Assembly: GCF_029626155.1 (NCBI RefSeq)
Contig: NZ_JARUBL010000001.1
Coordinates: 4,816,501-4,880,500, forward strand
DNA length: 64,000 bases
From: Solwaraspora sp. WMMD1047
GTDB taxonomy: Bacteria; Actinomycetota; Actinomycetes; Mycobacteriales; Micromonosporaceae
Reading direction: 5' to 3'
Shown here piece by piece: positions 19,191 to 29,434 of the stretch. Numbering within the stretch: position 1 is the stretch's first letter; every line of letters starts with the position of its first letter. Both the position numbers and the translations under genes were made by a program. The notes under the pieces are model-generated. The model made no database searches. It saw nothing but the letters and a program-made list of their open reading frames with translations, and had not been told where the DNA came from.

Positions 19191-21263
19191 GTGCCCGTGA
19201 CCAGATCACTAGGCGGCCGGCTCACCGGCGTCATCACCGGCCGCTGGAGCGCCTGGCTGGTGCTGCTCGTCGCGGTCCTCGCCTCCGGTGCCCTGATCGG
19301 CTTCGCCGGCGACGCCCGCACCAGCAACGACCCCACCTCCGCCCTACCCGACTCCGCCGAGTCGGTGCGGGTCGCCGAGCTACAGCGGCAGCTACCCAGC
19401 GGCCAGCTCAACCCGGCCCTGATCGTCTACTCCCGTGGCGGCCAACCACTCACCGAGGACGACCGGGCCGCCATCGCCGCCGACGCGGCGGCGTTCGCCA
19501 CCGAGGCGGTCGGCGGCCAGGTCTCCCCGCCGGTCTACTCCCCCGACGGGCAGGCCGCGCTGCTGGCCGTACCGCTGCCCGCCGACACCGGCAACGAGGC
19601 ACTCGCCCCGGTCGTCGACCGGCTGCGGGCCGGCGCCCGCGACGGCCTGCCGGCCGGCGCCACCGCCCAGGTGACCGGCGGCGCCGGCTTCAGCACCGAC
19701 GTCGCCTCCGCCTTCGACGGCGCCAACCTCAAGCTCATCCTGGTCACCGTCTCGGTGGTCGCCGGTCTGCTGATCATCACCTACCGCAGCCCGTGGCTGT
19801 GGCTGGTGCCGCTGGCCGTGGTCGGCACCTCGGACGTGGTCGCCAACGCGGTCATCGCCCTGGTCAGCCGCGCCGCCGCGCTGGACATCGACCCCTCCAC
19901 CACCGGCATCGTCGACGTCCTCGTCTTCGGCGCCGGCACCAACTACGCCCTGCTGCTGATCGCCCGGTACCGCGAGGAGCTGCGCCGCGAGCCCGACCGC
20001 CGGGCGGCCATGCGCAAGGCCCTCTCCTCCGCCGGCCCGGCCATCGCCGCCAGCGCCGCCACCGTCTGCCTCAGCCTGCTCACCCTGGTCTTCGCCGTCC
20101 TCGACAACGAGCGGGCGATCGGCGTCGCCGGCGCCGCCGGCATCGCCGTCGCCGCCGTCTTCGGACTGGTCGTCCTGCCGGCGGCGCTGTCGGTCTGCGG
20201 GCGGGGCCTGTTCTGGCCCTTCATCCCCCGGGTGGGCCAGCCGGACCCCACCCGGACCGGCCGGTGGGCCCGGATCGGCGGGTTCGTCGACCGACGTCCC
20301 CGGGCGGTGCTGGCCGGCTCGCTGGTCCTGCTGGCCATCCTCGCCACCGGTCTCTACGACGCGCGGCTCGGGCTGAGCAAGACCGAGCAGTTCCGGGTCA
20401 AGGCCGAGTCGATCGACGGGCTGGCCACCCTGAGCCGACACTTCCCGGCCGGCGCCGCCGACCCGACAGTGCTGCTCACCCGCGCCGGCCAGCAGGCCCC
20501 GGTGCTCGCCGCCGCCGAGCAGACCCCCGGCGTGGCCAGCGCCCGGGTGACCGAACAGACCGCCGACCTGGTCGCCATCGACGTGATCCTCGACGCCGAA
20601 CCGGACAGCGCCGCCAGCTACCAGACCATCCGCACGCTGCGCGACCGGGTCGGCGCGGTCCCCGACGCCGAGGCCCTGGTCGGCGGCACGGTCGCCACCA
20701 ACCTCGACACCCGGGAAGCGGCCGTGCGGGACCTGCGGGTCGTGGTGCCGCTGATCCTGATCGTCGTGCTGCTCGTGCTGATCGTGCTGCTCCGCTCGCT
20801 GCTCGCCCCGCTGCTGCTGGTCGCCACCGTGGTGGCCACCTTCTTCGCCGCGCTCGGCGCCAGCAACTTCCTCTTCACCCAGGTGCTCGACTACGCGGCC
20901 CTGGACACCCTGGTGCCGCTGCTGTCGTTCCTGTTCCTGGTCGCCCTCGGGGTGGACTACAACATCTTCCTGGCCACCCGGGCCCGGGAGGAGGCGGCCA
21001 CCAGCGGCACCCGGCAGGGGATGCTCACCTCACTGGCGGTCACCGGCGGCGTGATCACCAGCGCCGGTGTCCTGCTCGCCGCGGTCTTCGCCGTCCTCGG
21101 CGTGCTGCCGCTGGTGACGCTCACCGAGATCGGGGTGATCGTCGGCCTCGGCGTGCTGCTCGACACGCTGCTGGTCCGCACCCTGCTGGTGCCCGCCATC
21201 GCGATCACCCTCGGCCGCCGGTTCTGGTGGCCCAGCGAACTGTCCCGCCGGCAGAAAGGCTAG
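19191..21263 (+). CDS. MMPL-family (RND superfamily) exporter
   Basis: 690 residues, GTG start with AGGGAG upstream. Two matching halves: helix 1, a large external loop (about residues 40-180), then five helices with FGAGTNYALLLIARYREELR; then helix 7, a second loop (about 390-520), and helices 8-12 with VALGVDYNIFLATRAREEA. These paired motifs are the proton-relay segments of MMPL transporters, which export lipids, glycolipids or lipophilic drugs. Regulation by the divergent MarR is likely. The last 234 bases are antisense to the open frame of the DedA-PAP2 gene. Confidence 0.93.
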   Translation: MPVTRSLGGRLTGVITGRWSAWLVLLVAVLASGALIGFAGDARTSNDPTSALPDSAESVRVAELQRQLPSGQLNPALIVYSRGGQPLTEDDRAAIAADAAAFATEAVGGQVSPPVYSPDGQAALLAVPLPADTGNEALAPVVDRLRAGARDGLPAGATAQVTGGAGFSTDVASAFDGANLKLILVTVSVVAGLLIITYRSPWLWLVPLAVVGTSDVVANAVIALVSRAAALDIDPSTTGIVDVLVFGAGTNYALLLIARYREELRREPDRRAAMRKALSSAGPAIAASAATVCLSLLTLVFAVLDNERAIGVAGAAGIAVAAVFGLVVLPAALSVCGRGLFWPFIPRVGQPDPTRTGRWARIGGFVDRRPRAVLAGSLVLLAILATGLYDARLGLSKTEQFRVKAESIDGLATLSRHFPAGAADPTVLLTRAGQQAPVLAAAEQTPGVASARVTEQTADLVAIDVILDAEPDSAASYQTIRTLRDRVGAVPDAEALVGGTVATNLDTREAAVRDLRVVVPLILIVVLLVLIVLLRSLLAPLLLVATVVATFFAALGASNFLFTQVLDYAALDTLVPLLSFLFLVALGVDYNIFLATRAREEAATSGTRQGMLTSLAVTGGVITSAGVLLAAVFAVLGVLPLVTLTEIGVIVGLGVLLDTLLVRTLLVPAIAITLGRRFWWPSELSRRQKG

Positions 21264-22676
21264 CCGCCGGGACCGGCCCGCCCGCCCGGTCTGGCGGGGG
21301 ATCAGCGGCCCGGCCGGTTGCCCCGCCGCCCGCGCCGCCCGGGCGCGGGTCGACCAGGCGACCATGAACACCGCCGTCCAGAGCACCCCCAGCAGCACCG
21401 AGGTGACCGTCTCGCTGGCCGAACTCCACCCCACGTAGAGCCGGGCCGCGCCGAGGCTGACCACCCCCACCGTGGCCGCCGTCCAGGCCGCCACCGCCAG
21501 CGGCCAGCGGGTCCGCCGCGCCAGCAGCCAGGCCAGCGTGCAGAGTGCGGCGATGACGACCGCGCTGTGCGCCGGGAAGACCGAGCCGCGGATCACCGTC
21601 GTGCCCTCGTCCAGCCGGGTGCTGCTGGCCACCAGTGCGAGCAGCACCAACGGCACGAACGCCCCGACCGTACCCACCAGATTCACCAGATCCGCCCGCC
21701 AGGCGCGGCTGCGCCAACCCAGGGCGCACGCCACCACCGCGACCACCACAATCAACAACGAGCCGCGCAGCACCGAGATCGCCCCGGTCGCCAGCTCGGC
21801 GATCCCGTCGGTACGCCGCTGGGCGATCCACTCCGCCACCGCACCGTCCACCACGGACAGCCCGCTGTGCCGCACCACCCAGTCGATCAGCCAGGCCAGC
21901 GCGATGCCGATCCCGAACAACAACGCCAGCCCGGCGACCAGATTGATCAACAGGGTCCAGCCCGGCCCGACACTCATCGACAGCAGAAAGAACAGCACGC
22001 CGTACCGCCGGGCCAGCCAGCGCAGCGGCGGCAGCCGCCCGACCCGGGACGCCAGCGCCCGGACCGGATCCGGGTTGCGACCGAGCCACCGACCGATCAA
22101 CACGATGACCACGATCGCCACCAGCAACGCCAGCACCGCGCCGGTCGCCCGACCGAGCCGGTGGGAGACCGTCTCGTACGACTCGCCCGCCAGAAAGCCG
22201 ACCAGGACCGAGCCGCCCACCCAGCCCAGCACGCCGGCCACGTTCCACGGCAGGAACCTCCGGTACGGCATCCCGGCACTGCCGGCCAGCCGGGGCATCA
22301 GGGTCCGGACGAACGCCACCCACCGGCCGACGAACACCCCCCGCCCGCCCAGCCGGGCCAGCATCGCGTCCGCCCGCACCCAGCGTTCCGCGCCGACCCT
22401 CGTTCCCCACCCGCTGGCCCGCAACCGGGGCCCGTGCCGGCGCCCGGCCCGGAAGGCCAGGCTGTCACCGACCAACGCCGCCGAGATCATCAACACCATC
22501 GCCGGGGCCAGCTCCAGCGTGCCGGCGTACGCCAGGAAACCGACCAGGAGCAGGGTCGCCTCGCTCGGCACCAGCAGGCCGAAGATCAGAGCCGTCTCAC
22601 CGGCGACGACCACCATGGCAGCGAGGTAGATGAGCCCGGGCGGCAGGTCCCGGACGAACGTCATCACCTCGTGCAC
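21030..22676 (-). CDS. DedA-PAP2 fusion membrane protein
   Basis: 548 residues from a GTG with a GGGGG site upstream. Residues 1-190 are a DedA/VTT domain (LVPSEATLLLVGFLAY, GDSLAFRAGRRHG, GRWVAFVRTLMPRLAGSAGMPYRRF). Residues about 235-450 are a PAP2-type phosphatase module with membrane helices, GSVFPAHSAVVIAAL (PSGH-like; Pro-Ala-His-Ser) and GAARLYVGWSSASE (the SRxYxxxHxxSD region, changed). The fusion suggests transport plus dephosphorylation of a lipid carrier such as undecaprenyl pyrophosphate. The conserved part ends near base 21270; with no stop, the frame runs a further 78 residues antisense through the MMPL gene into a Gln/Asp/Glu-rich tail. Confidence 0.82.
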   Translation of the reverse strand: MHEVMTFVRDLPPGLIYLAAMVVVAGETALIFGLLVPSEATLLLVGFLAYAGTLELAPAMVLMISAALVGDSLAFRAGRRHGPRLRASGWGTRVGAERWVRADAMLARLGGRGVFVGRWVAFVRTLMPRLAGSAGMPYRRFLPWNVAGVLGWVGGSVLVGFLAGESYETVSHRLGRATGAVLALLVAIVVIVLIGRWLGRNPDPVRALASRVGRLPPLRWLARRYGVLFFLLSMSVGPGWTLLINLVAGLALLFGIGIALAWLIDWVVRHSGLSVVDGAVAEWIAQRRTDGIAELATGAISVLRGSLLIVVVAVVACALGWRSRAWRADLVNLVGTVGAFVPLVLLALVASSTRLDEGTTVIRGSVFPAHSAVVIAALCTLAWLLARRTRWPLAVAAWTAATVGVVSLGAARLYVGWSSASETVTSVLLGVLWTAVFMVAWSTRARAARAAGQPAGPLIPRQTGRAGRSRRLAFLPAGQFAGPPEPAAEGDRDGGHQQGADQQRVEQHAEADDHPDLGERHQRQHAEDGEDRGEQDTGAGDHAAGDRQ

Positions 22677-22810
22677 ATCGACCCCCGGGACACCGGGCCA
22701 GCATGCCAGGCGACGCCCGATCCGGCCCACCCGTTACGGCGGAGATCCGGGCCACCTCAGGGGTGACCCCGACGCGGGCTCAGATCACCGGGCCGGGGAG
22801 GATGGAACCC

Positions 22811-24679
<1,869 letters not shown>

Positions 24680-24688
24680 CGGCACCGG

Positions 24689-25639
24689 GTGGGCCCGCAG
24701 ATCGAACCGGCCCCGGGCTGGGCCGAACTGGACGCGGAGCTGGCCGCCGTCGACGGCACGGTGTCGGCGTACGTCGGCCGGCCCGGCACGCCGCCGGCGT
24801 ACACCCGGTCGCCGGACCGGACCCACTACGCGGCGAGCACCATGAAGGTCGCGGTGCTCGCCGCCCTGCACCGGGCCGCCGAGACCGGCACCCTGGACCT
24901 GGCGGCGGCGGTGCCGGTGGTGAACGAGTTCGACTCGGCCGCGCCCGGGGCGGCCCGCTTCGGCTGCGAGCGGGAGTTCGACGGCGACGAGGCGGTCTGG
25001 CTGCGGCTGGGCGACACGGCGCCGCTGGACTGGCTCGCCGACCGGATGATCACCCGGTCCAGCAACCTCGCCACCAACCTGGTGCTGGCCGAGGTCGGCC
25101 TACCGGCGGTCGGGCGGGCCTGGGCGGCGGCCGGCGCCCGGCACAGCGGCACCGCCCGCGGCATCGACGACTCCGCCGCCCGGCGGTCCGGCCTGGAGAA
25201 CCTGGTCACCGCCGCCGACCTGGCCGGCCTGTTCGCGGCGATCGCCACCCACCGGGTCGCCGGTGCCGCGAGCTGCGCGGCGATGCTCGACATTCTCACC
25301 CGCCAGCAGCGCCGAGAGGACCTCGCCGCCGGGCTACCGCCGGGCACCCGTATCGCGCACAAGAACGGCTGGGTCCGGTGGGTACGCCACGGCGCCGGCC
25401 TGGTGCTGCCCGAGGACGCTCCCCCGTACACCATCGCCGTCTGCGTCAGCCGGCGACCGCCCGGCGCCGGGCCGACCGGCCCGCCGGAGGACCCGGCCCG
25501 GGAACGGGTCGCGGCCCGGCAGTGGGACGCCGCGGCCCGGGCGCTCATCGCGCGGGTCTCGGCCACCGCCTGGCAGGCCCGCCGATCCCTGACCGTCGCG
25601 ACCCCGGACCAACCGCCACCGCCGACCCCGACGGGCTGA
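24689..25639 (+). CDS. Class A beta-lactamase-like serine hydrolase
   Basis: 316 residues, GTG start nine bases after typA. The penicillin-recognising fold is shown by S50-T-M-K53 (SxxK), SSN in TRSSNLATN (the SDN position) and HKNG near the end (the KTG position, with Asn for Thr). There is no signal peptide or lipobox, unlike secreted beta-lactamases, and the Glu166-type omega loop is not obvious. It may be a cytoplasmic esterase or peptidase rather than an antibiotic-resistance enzyme. The last 30 residues are Pro/Thr-rich. Confidence 0.78.
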   Translation: MGPQIEPAPGWAELDAELAAVDGTVSAYVGRPGTPPAYTRSPDRTHYAASTMKVAVLAALHRAAETGTLDLAAAVPVVNEFDSAAPGAARFGCEREFDGDEAVWLRLGDTAPLDWLADRMITRSSNLATNLVLAEVGLPAVGRAWAAAGARHSGTARGIDDSAARRSGLENLVTAADLAGLFAAIATHRVAGAASCAAMLDILTRQQRREDLAAGLPPGTRIAHKNGWVRWVRHGAGLVLPEDAPPYTIAVCVSRRPPGAGPTGPPEDPARERVAARQWDAAARALIARVSATAWQARRSLTVATPDQPPPPTPTG

Positions 25640-25777
25640 CCCCACCGCACAACCCCGGCGGATCGGCGCAGTCGACGCGCAGAATTGCGCCCACCAGCGA
25701 ATCGACGGCGACGGCCGCCAATTCCGGTCCGCGGCCACTACCGTCGAGGAAACCGGCCGGACGAGTGGGGGGCGCCG

Positions 25778-26755
25778 ATGAGTCCGATCAGGGGCGGCGA
25801 CTGGATCGGCCGGGCCGGCCGGGCCGGCGTACGGGCGGGTCGGACGGCGGTGGTCCGGGTCGCCGTCGCCACCCTGTGGGCACGGCCGGAGGCCGTTCGG
25901 CCGGTCGACGCGCCGGCGCTGGCCCACCGCACCGATCTCGCCCGGTGGAGCTCCGCCCTGCACGCCGAGGCACGGTTCCAGGAACGGGTGCTCAGTCAGC
26001 TCCTGCTCGGCGAGCGGGTACTCGTCGAGGAGGTGCGTCCGGACGGATGGGCCCGGCTGGTCGCCGTGGAGCAGCCCGCCGCGAAGCTGGACCCGCGCGG
26101 CTACCCGGGCTGGTTGCCGGCCGGGCAGCTCACGACCGGCGAGGACCCGCCGGACACCCGCGATCTGGTGGTCGACTCCGTCACCACCGCGCTACGGGCC
26201 ACCCCCGGCGGGCCGGTCGTGGTTCCCGGGGTGGTGCTCGGCACCCGGTTGGCCGGTGCCGGGCCGCCCCGGGGCGGCTGGCAACCCGTCCGGGTGCCCG
26301 GTCACCGACGTCTGCTCTGGGCGCCTCGCCGGCACCTGGTGCGGAACCCGACCCGGCCACCCACCGCCGTCGAGGTGCTGACCATCGCCAACCGGCTCCG
26401 CGACGTCGGCTACGTCTGGGGCGGCGTGTCGGCGTACGGGATCGACTGTTCGGGCCTGGTCCACCTGGCCTGGCGGCGGCTCGGCATCCGGCTGCCCCGG
26501 GACGCCGACGACCAGGCCGGCGCGACCCGCCCGCTGGCACCCGGCACCGAGCGGCCGGGTGACCTGTACCTGTTCGCGCGGCCGGGCCGGCCGGTGCACC
26601 ACGTCGGCATCGTCACCGCCGCCCAGCCTGGCGGGGACCGGCGGATGCTGCACGCGAGCTATTCGGCGCGGCGGGTGGTGGAGGAGTCCATGCCGGCCGA
26701 CCGGGCGGCCACCCTGGTCGGCGCCCACCGGGTCTGCCGGCTGGCGCCGGCCTGA
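25778..26755 (+). CDS. NlpC/P60 cell-wall peptidase with SH3b domain
   Basis: 325 residues from the ATG at 25778 after GTGGGGGGC. The first 45 residues hold a hydrophobic but weak signal-like segment. Residues about 60-115 look like a bacterial SH3 domain (LLGERVLVEEVRPDGWARLV ... YPGWLPAGQL). The C-terminal NlpC/P60 domain has the catalytic Cys224 in GIDCSGLVHLAW, His275 in HHVGI and the third polar residue in the following strand. It should cut gamma-D-Glu-diaminopimelate type bonds in wall peptides. It is the last forward gene before the convergent TerC gene, four bases away. Confidence 0.87.
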   Translation: MSPIRGGDWIGRAGRAGVRAGRTAVVRVAVATLWARPEAVRPVDAPALAHRTDLARWSSALHAEARFQERVLSQLLLGERVLVEEVRPDGWARLVAVEQPAAKLDPRGYPGWLPAGQLTTGEDPPDTRDLVVDSVTTALRATPGGPVVVPGVVLGTRLAGAGPPRGGWQPVRVPGHRRLLWAPRRHLVRNPTRPPTAVEVLTIANRLRDVGYVWGGVSAYGIDCSGLVHLAWRRLGIRLPRDADDQAGATRPLAPGTERPGDLYLFARPGRPVHHVGIVTAAQPGGDRRMLHASYSARRVVEESMPADRAATLVGAHRVCRLAPA

Positions 26756-26759
26756 CGGG

Positions 26760-27773
26760 TCAGCCGACCGGGAGCTGCTCGTCCTTGTCGACGGCCCGCC
26801 GGCCGTCCCGCGAGGACTTGACCAGGCTGGCCACCGTCGCCACCGCCAGGGTGCCGAGGATGATGGTGAGGGAGAGCCAGATCGGGATGTGCGGCGCCCA
26901 CCCGACCGGGTCGCCGCCGTTGAGGAACGGCAGCCTGTTGTCGGCCAACGCCTCCAGGACGAGCTTGACCCCGATGAAGCCGAGCACCACCGCCAGCCCG
27001 ATGTTGAGGTAGACCAGCCGGTCCAGCAGGCCGCCGAGCAGGAAGTAGAGCTGGCGCAGCCCCATCAGGGCGAAGACGTTCGCGGTGAAGACCAGGTACG
27101 GCTCCTGGGTGATGCCGAAGATCGCCGGGATCGAGTCGAGCGCGAAGATCACGTCGGTGGTGCCGATCGCGATCATCACGATCAGCATCGGGGTGAAGAG
27201 CCGCCGGCCGGTGTCGCTGACCATGGTGATCGAACCACCGTGGTAGTCCTTCGACAGCGGCAGCGCCCGCCGGCTCCACCGGATCAGCGCGTTCTCGGTG
27301 AAGTCCCCCTCGTCGGGCTCGCCCTCGCGAGCCAGGCTGATAGCGGTGTAGATCAGGAACGCCCCGAACAGGTAGAAGATCCAGGAGAACTGGGAGATCA
27401 GCGCGGCACCGGCGGCGATGAAACCGCCGCGCAGGATCAGCGCGAGCACGACCCCCACCAGCAGCACCTTCTGCTGGTACTTCCTGGGCACCGCGAACCG
27501 GCTCATGATCAGGACGAAGACGAAGAGGTTGTCCACCGACAGGCTCTTCTCCGTCACGTAGCCGGCGAAGAACTCACCGGCGTGCCGGGAGTCCCAGACC
27601 AGCCAGACCCCGAGGCCGAAGATCACCGCGAAGACGATGTAGAACGCGGTCCAGAAGCTGGACTCGCGGAAGCTCGGCTCGTGCGGACGCCGGACGATGA
27701 TCAGCAGATCGGCGATGAGCACCGCGGTCAGTACGACCAGCGTGACGGCCCACACCCAGCTTGAAACCTGCAA
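26760..27773 (-). CDS. TerC/Alx-family membrane protein (probable manganese exporter)
   Basis: 337 residues from a TTG at 27773, six bases after GGAGG; this gives MQVSSWVWAVTL, the normal TerC start. The longer frame begins inside the riboswitch and is not credible. About nine membrane helices with the two acidic metal-site motifs LSVDNLFVFVLIM and GTTDVIFALDSIPAIFG. TerC/Alx proteins are linked to Mn2+ export and tellurite resistance; Mn is favoured here because of the upstream yybP-ykoY riboswitch. The gene ends four bases from the NlpC/P60 stop. Confidence 0.9.
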   Translation of the reverse strand: MQVSSWVWAVTLVVLTAVLIADLLIIVRRPHEPSFRESSFWTAFYIVFAVIFGLGVWLVWDSRHAGEFFAGYVTEKSLSVDNLFVFVLIMSRFAVPRKYQQKVLLVGVVLALILRGGFIAAGAALISQFSWIFYLFGAFLIYTAISLAREGEPDEGDFTENALIRWSRRALPLSKDYHGGSITMVSDTGRRLFTPMLIVMIAIGTTDVIFALDSIPAIFGITQEPYLVFTANVFALMGLRQLYFLLGGLLDRLVYLNIGLAVVLGFIGVKLVLEALADNRLPFLNGGDPVGWAPHIPIWLSLTIILGTLAVATVASLVKSSRDGRRAVDKDEQLPVG

Positions 27774-27779
27774 CACGAA

Positions 27780-27865
27780 CCTCCGGCAGACACGCCACAA
27801 CGCCGTACCGGCCGGGGCCATTCTGGGCAGGCCGGAAGGCGTTGTGTCTCGGGTGCTGTCGGAGG
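27780..27865 (-). promoter_or_regulatory. Riboswitch expression platform sequestering the TerC ribosome site
   Basis: In the RNA, CCUCCGACAG (from 27865 to 27856) is complementary at 9 of 10 positions to CUGCCGGAGG (27789-27780), which contains the terC ribosome site. Between them ACAACGCC (27845-27838) pairs perfectly with GGCGUUGU (27804-27797). The result is a long hairpin hiding the ribosome site. The same CCUCC also forms the closing stem of the aptamer, so the two folds exclude each other and ligand binding should turn translation on. Confidence 0.68.
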
Positions 27866-27974
27866 TCTCTTCCGTCACCGCCGACGAGGGCGGTGACCGA
27901 CGGCGCCGGGTCGTTGCCTGGGGGCGACGACGACCGTGTTGACGACACCGTCACGGGGGAATACTCCCCTCCTT
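27857..27974 (-). ncRNA. yybP-ykoY (Mn2+) riboswitch aptamer
   Basis: RNA on the reverse strand opens with AAGGAGGGGAGUA, has GUCGUCA in the first arm, a GC-rich variable stem-loop (CCGUCGGUCACC / GGCGGUGACGG region) and closes with GAGACCUCC. GGAGG (27972-27968) pairs with CCUCC (27865-27861) as stem P1. The GGGGAGUA, GUCGUCA and GAGACCU blocks are the conserved parts of yybP-ykoY RNAs, which sense Mn2+ and control TerC/Alx, MntP or P-type ATPase genes. A TerC gene lies directly downstream. Exact ends are approximate. The rest of the 356-base gap up to 28129 shows nothing clear. Confidence 0.8.
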
Positions 27975-28129
27975 GCCCACCATTGTTCACCATCCACCAC
28001 CGGCACCGCACCTCGGAGTTCTGCGTCGTGTGACACTCCGGACCTCCCCTAACGGCATCCTAGGAGGCTAGGTATGAAGCGGAAGGCCCCGGTGCCGGCC
28101 CGTCCCGGCGGCCGTGCGAGGCTCGCGGA

Positions 28130-28426
28130 ATGGTTCTTGAGGTGGCGTTGATCGACGTACGGGCCGGTCATGAGGACGAGTTCGCGGCCGCGTACGCCAA
28201 AGGGCACCCGGTGCTGGCCGGCACGCCCGGTTGCCGGTCGGTCCGGATGACCCGTGGGGTCGAGTCGCCGTCCCGGTTCGTGCTGCTGGTCGAGTGGGAT
28301 TCCGTCGCCGCGCACGAGGAGAACTTCCGCAACACCGAGCGTTTCACCGCCTGGCGCGAGCTGATCGGCCCGTACTTCGCCGCCGCCCCGGTGGTCGAAC
28401 ACTTCACCGACGTACCCGTCGGCTGA
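28130..28426 (+). CDS. Antibiotic-biosynthesis-monooxygenase (ABM) domain protein
   Basis: 98 residues, a single dimeric alpha+beta-barrel: LEVALIDVRAGHEDEFAAAY, then LAGTPGCRSVRMTRG, RFVLLVEWDSVAAHEENFRNTERFTAWRELI and VEHFTDV. The pattern is typical of the ABM/EthD-like family, whose members include quinone-forming monooxygenases and haem-degrading proteins, but most small stand-alone members have no known substrate. It lies alone between the riboswitch region and the convergent radical SAM operon. Confidence 0.87.
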   Translation: MVLEVALIDVRAGHEDEFAAAYAKGHPVLAGTPGCRSVRMTRGVESPSRFVLLVEWDSVAAHEENFRNTERFTAWRELIGPYFAAAPVVEHFTDVPVG

Positions 28427-28434
28427 GGCGACGA

Positions 28435-28457
28435 GGCCGGCCGCCGGCTCGCCGGCC
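28435..28457. terminator. Hairpin between convergent genes
   Basis: GGCCGGC (28435-28441) and GCCGGCC (28451-28457) form a 7-base perfect stem with a 9-base loop in the 51-base gap between the ABM gene and the end of the radical SAM operon. No T-run follows in either direction, as is usual in this GC-rich group; it may serve both transcripts. Confidence 0.45.
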
Positions 28458-28477
28458 AGAAATGTCGTACGTCGCTA

Positions 28478-29434
28478 CTAGCCTGCCGTAGTCCACTGCG
28501 GACCCGTTGAAGGTCCGGCCGGACCGGCGGGCTCGGGGCCGCCGGTCCGGCGGGCCGGGTCACGGCCGGAGAAGTCCGCGGCACCGGGCCAGTTCGCGGG
28601 GATCCGCTCCAGGGTGCCGCCCGCGAAGACCTGATAGAGCGGCAGCGTGCGCAGGTGAACGTAGCCGATGTGGCAGTCGCAGACCGCGTTCGGGCACGGC
28701 CGGGGCCGCAGGCCGGCCCGGTACGACCCGTCGTAGAGGTTGCCGATCGGGGTCGGTACGAAATGGCAGCGGCGCACCGTGCCGTCGCCAAGCACCGAGA
28801 GCACGCTCTCCCCCGTCCGGCAGGACGCCCCGGCGGTCAGGTGCGGCCGCACGCTGTAGCCGAAGTGCGGATCCAGTGCCGTCCAGGCCGCCTCCTCGTC
28901 GGCCGGATAACGCCGGCCATCGGCCGCGTTGACCCAGAGGTACACCTCGTCGGGGAGCGCGGCCCGGATCGCCCGGGCCTCGGCGAGGTGGTCCGGCAGG
29001 CCGACCACGCCGACCGAGAACCGCACCCCCAGCCCGAGCAGCCGGTCGCACCGGCGCAGGAAGGTCTCCCGGCGCACCTGACCCGGGTGGTACGTCGCCC
29101 AGAGCGCCACCGTCGAGCGGTCCGCCTCGGCCAGCCAACCGAGCTGACCGGCCAGGTTCGTCTGGATGGCCACCCGCTCGACGTGCGCCAGCCGCGACAG
29201 CCGGGTCAGGGCCGACCGGTACCAGCTCCGGGACAGCCCCTCGCCCCACGGCGTGAACAGGATCGACAGCCGGTCGCCGTCCGGGTTGCGGGTCGCCCAG
29301 TCGGTGAAGCGGTCCAGCGCGGCCCGGTCCGCGGCCAGCTCGGCCCGACCGTCCCGGCGCTTGGCGAACGGGCAGTACGGGCAGTCGTAGTTGCAGCTGG
29401 CCAGCGGCCCCCGGTAGAGGATGGCGAGGTTCAC
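28478..29434 (-). CDS. STM4011-family radical SAM protein
   Basis: 318 residues; the GTG start overlaps the upstream stop as GTGA (29431-29434). The radical SAM Cys triad is Cys14-x3-Cys18-x2-Cys21 (CNYDCPYCPF), followed by a TIM-barrel with TPWGEGLSRSWY and AIQTNLAG. Toward the C-terminus five cysteines (CRTGES, RRCHFVP, PCPNAVCDCHIGY) resemble an auxiliary iron-sulfur cluster site of SPASM-like enzymes, which often modify peptides or proteins. The last 35 residues are Gly/Pro-rich. It is the fifth and last gene of the STM4015-4011 operon. Family assignment rests on motifs and on the unmistakable gene order; the reaction is unknown. Confidence 0.85.
   Translation of the reverse strand: MNLAILYRGPLASCNYDCPYCPFAKRRDGRAELAADRAALDRFTDWATRNPDGDRLSILFTPWGEGLSRSWYRSALTRLSRLAHVERVAIQTNLAGQLGWLAEADRSTVALWATYHPGQVRRETFLRRCDRLLGLGVRFSVGVVGLPDHLAEARAIRAALPDEVYLWVNAADGRRYPADEEAAWTALDPHFGYSVRPHLTAGASCRTGESVLSVLGDGTVRRCHFVPTPIGNLYDGSYRAGLRPRPCPNAVCDCHIGYVHLRTLPLYQVFAGGTLERIPANWPGAADFSGRDPARRTGGPEPAGPAGPSTGPQWTTAG

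Noticed and set aside
18647-21367. Long forward open frame over marR and the MMPL gene in another frame
   Set aside because: Highly Arg-rich low-complexity product; the MMPL frame has the membrane helices and family motifs.
26559-27764. Forward open frame antisense to the TerC gene
   Set aside because: Asp/His/Gln-rich product typical of antisense reading of a membrane-protein gene; no start site or motif.
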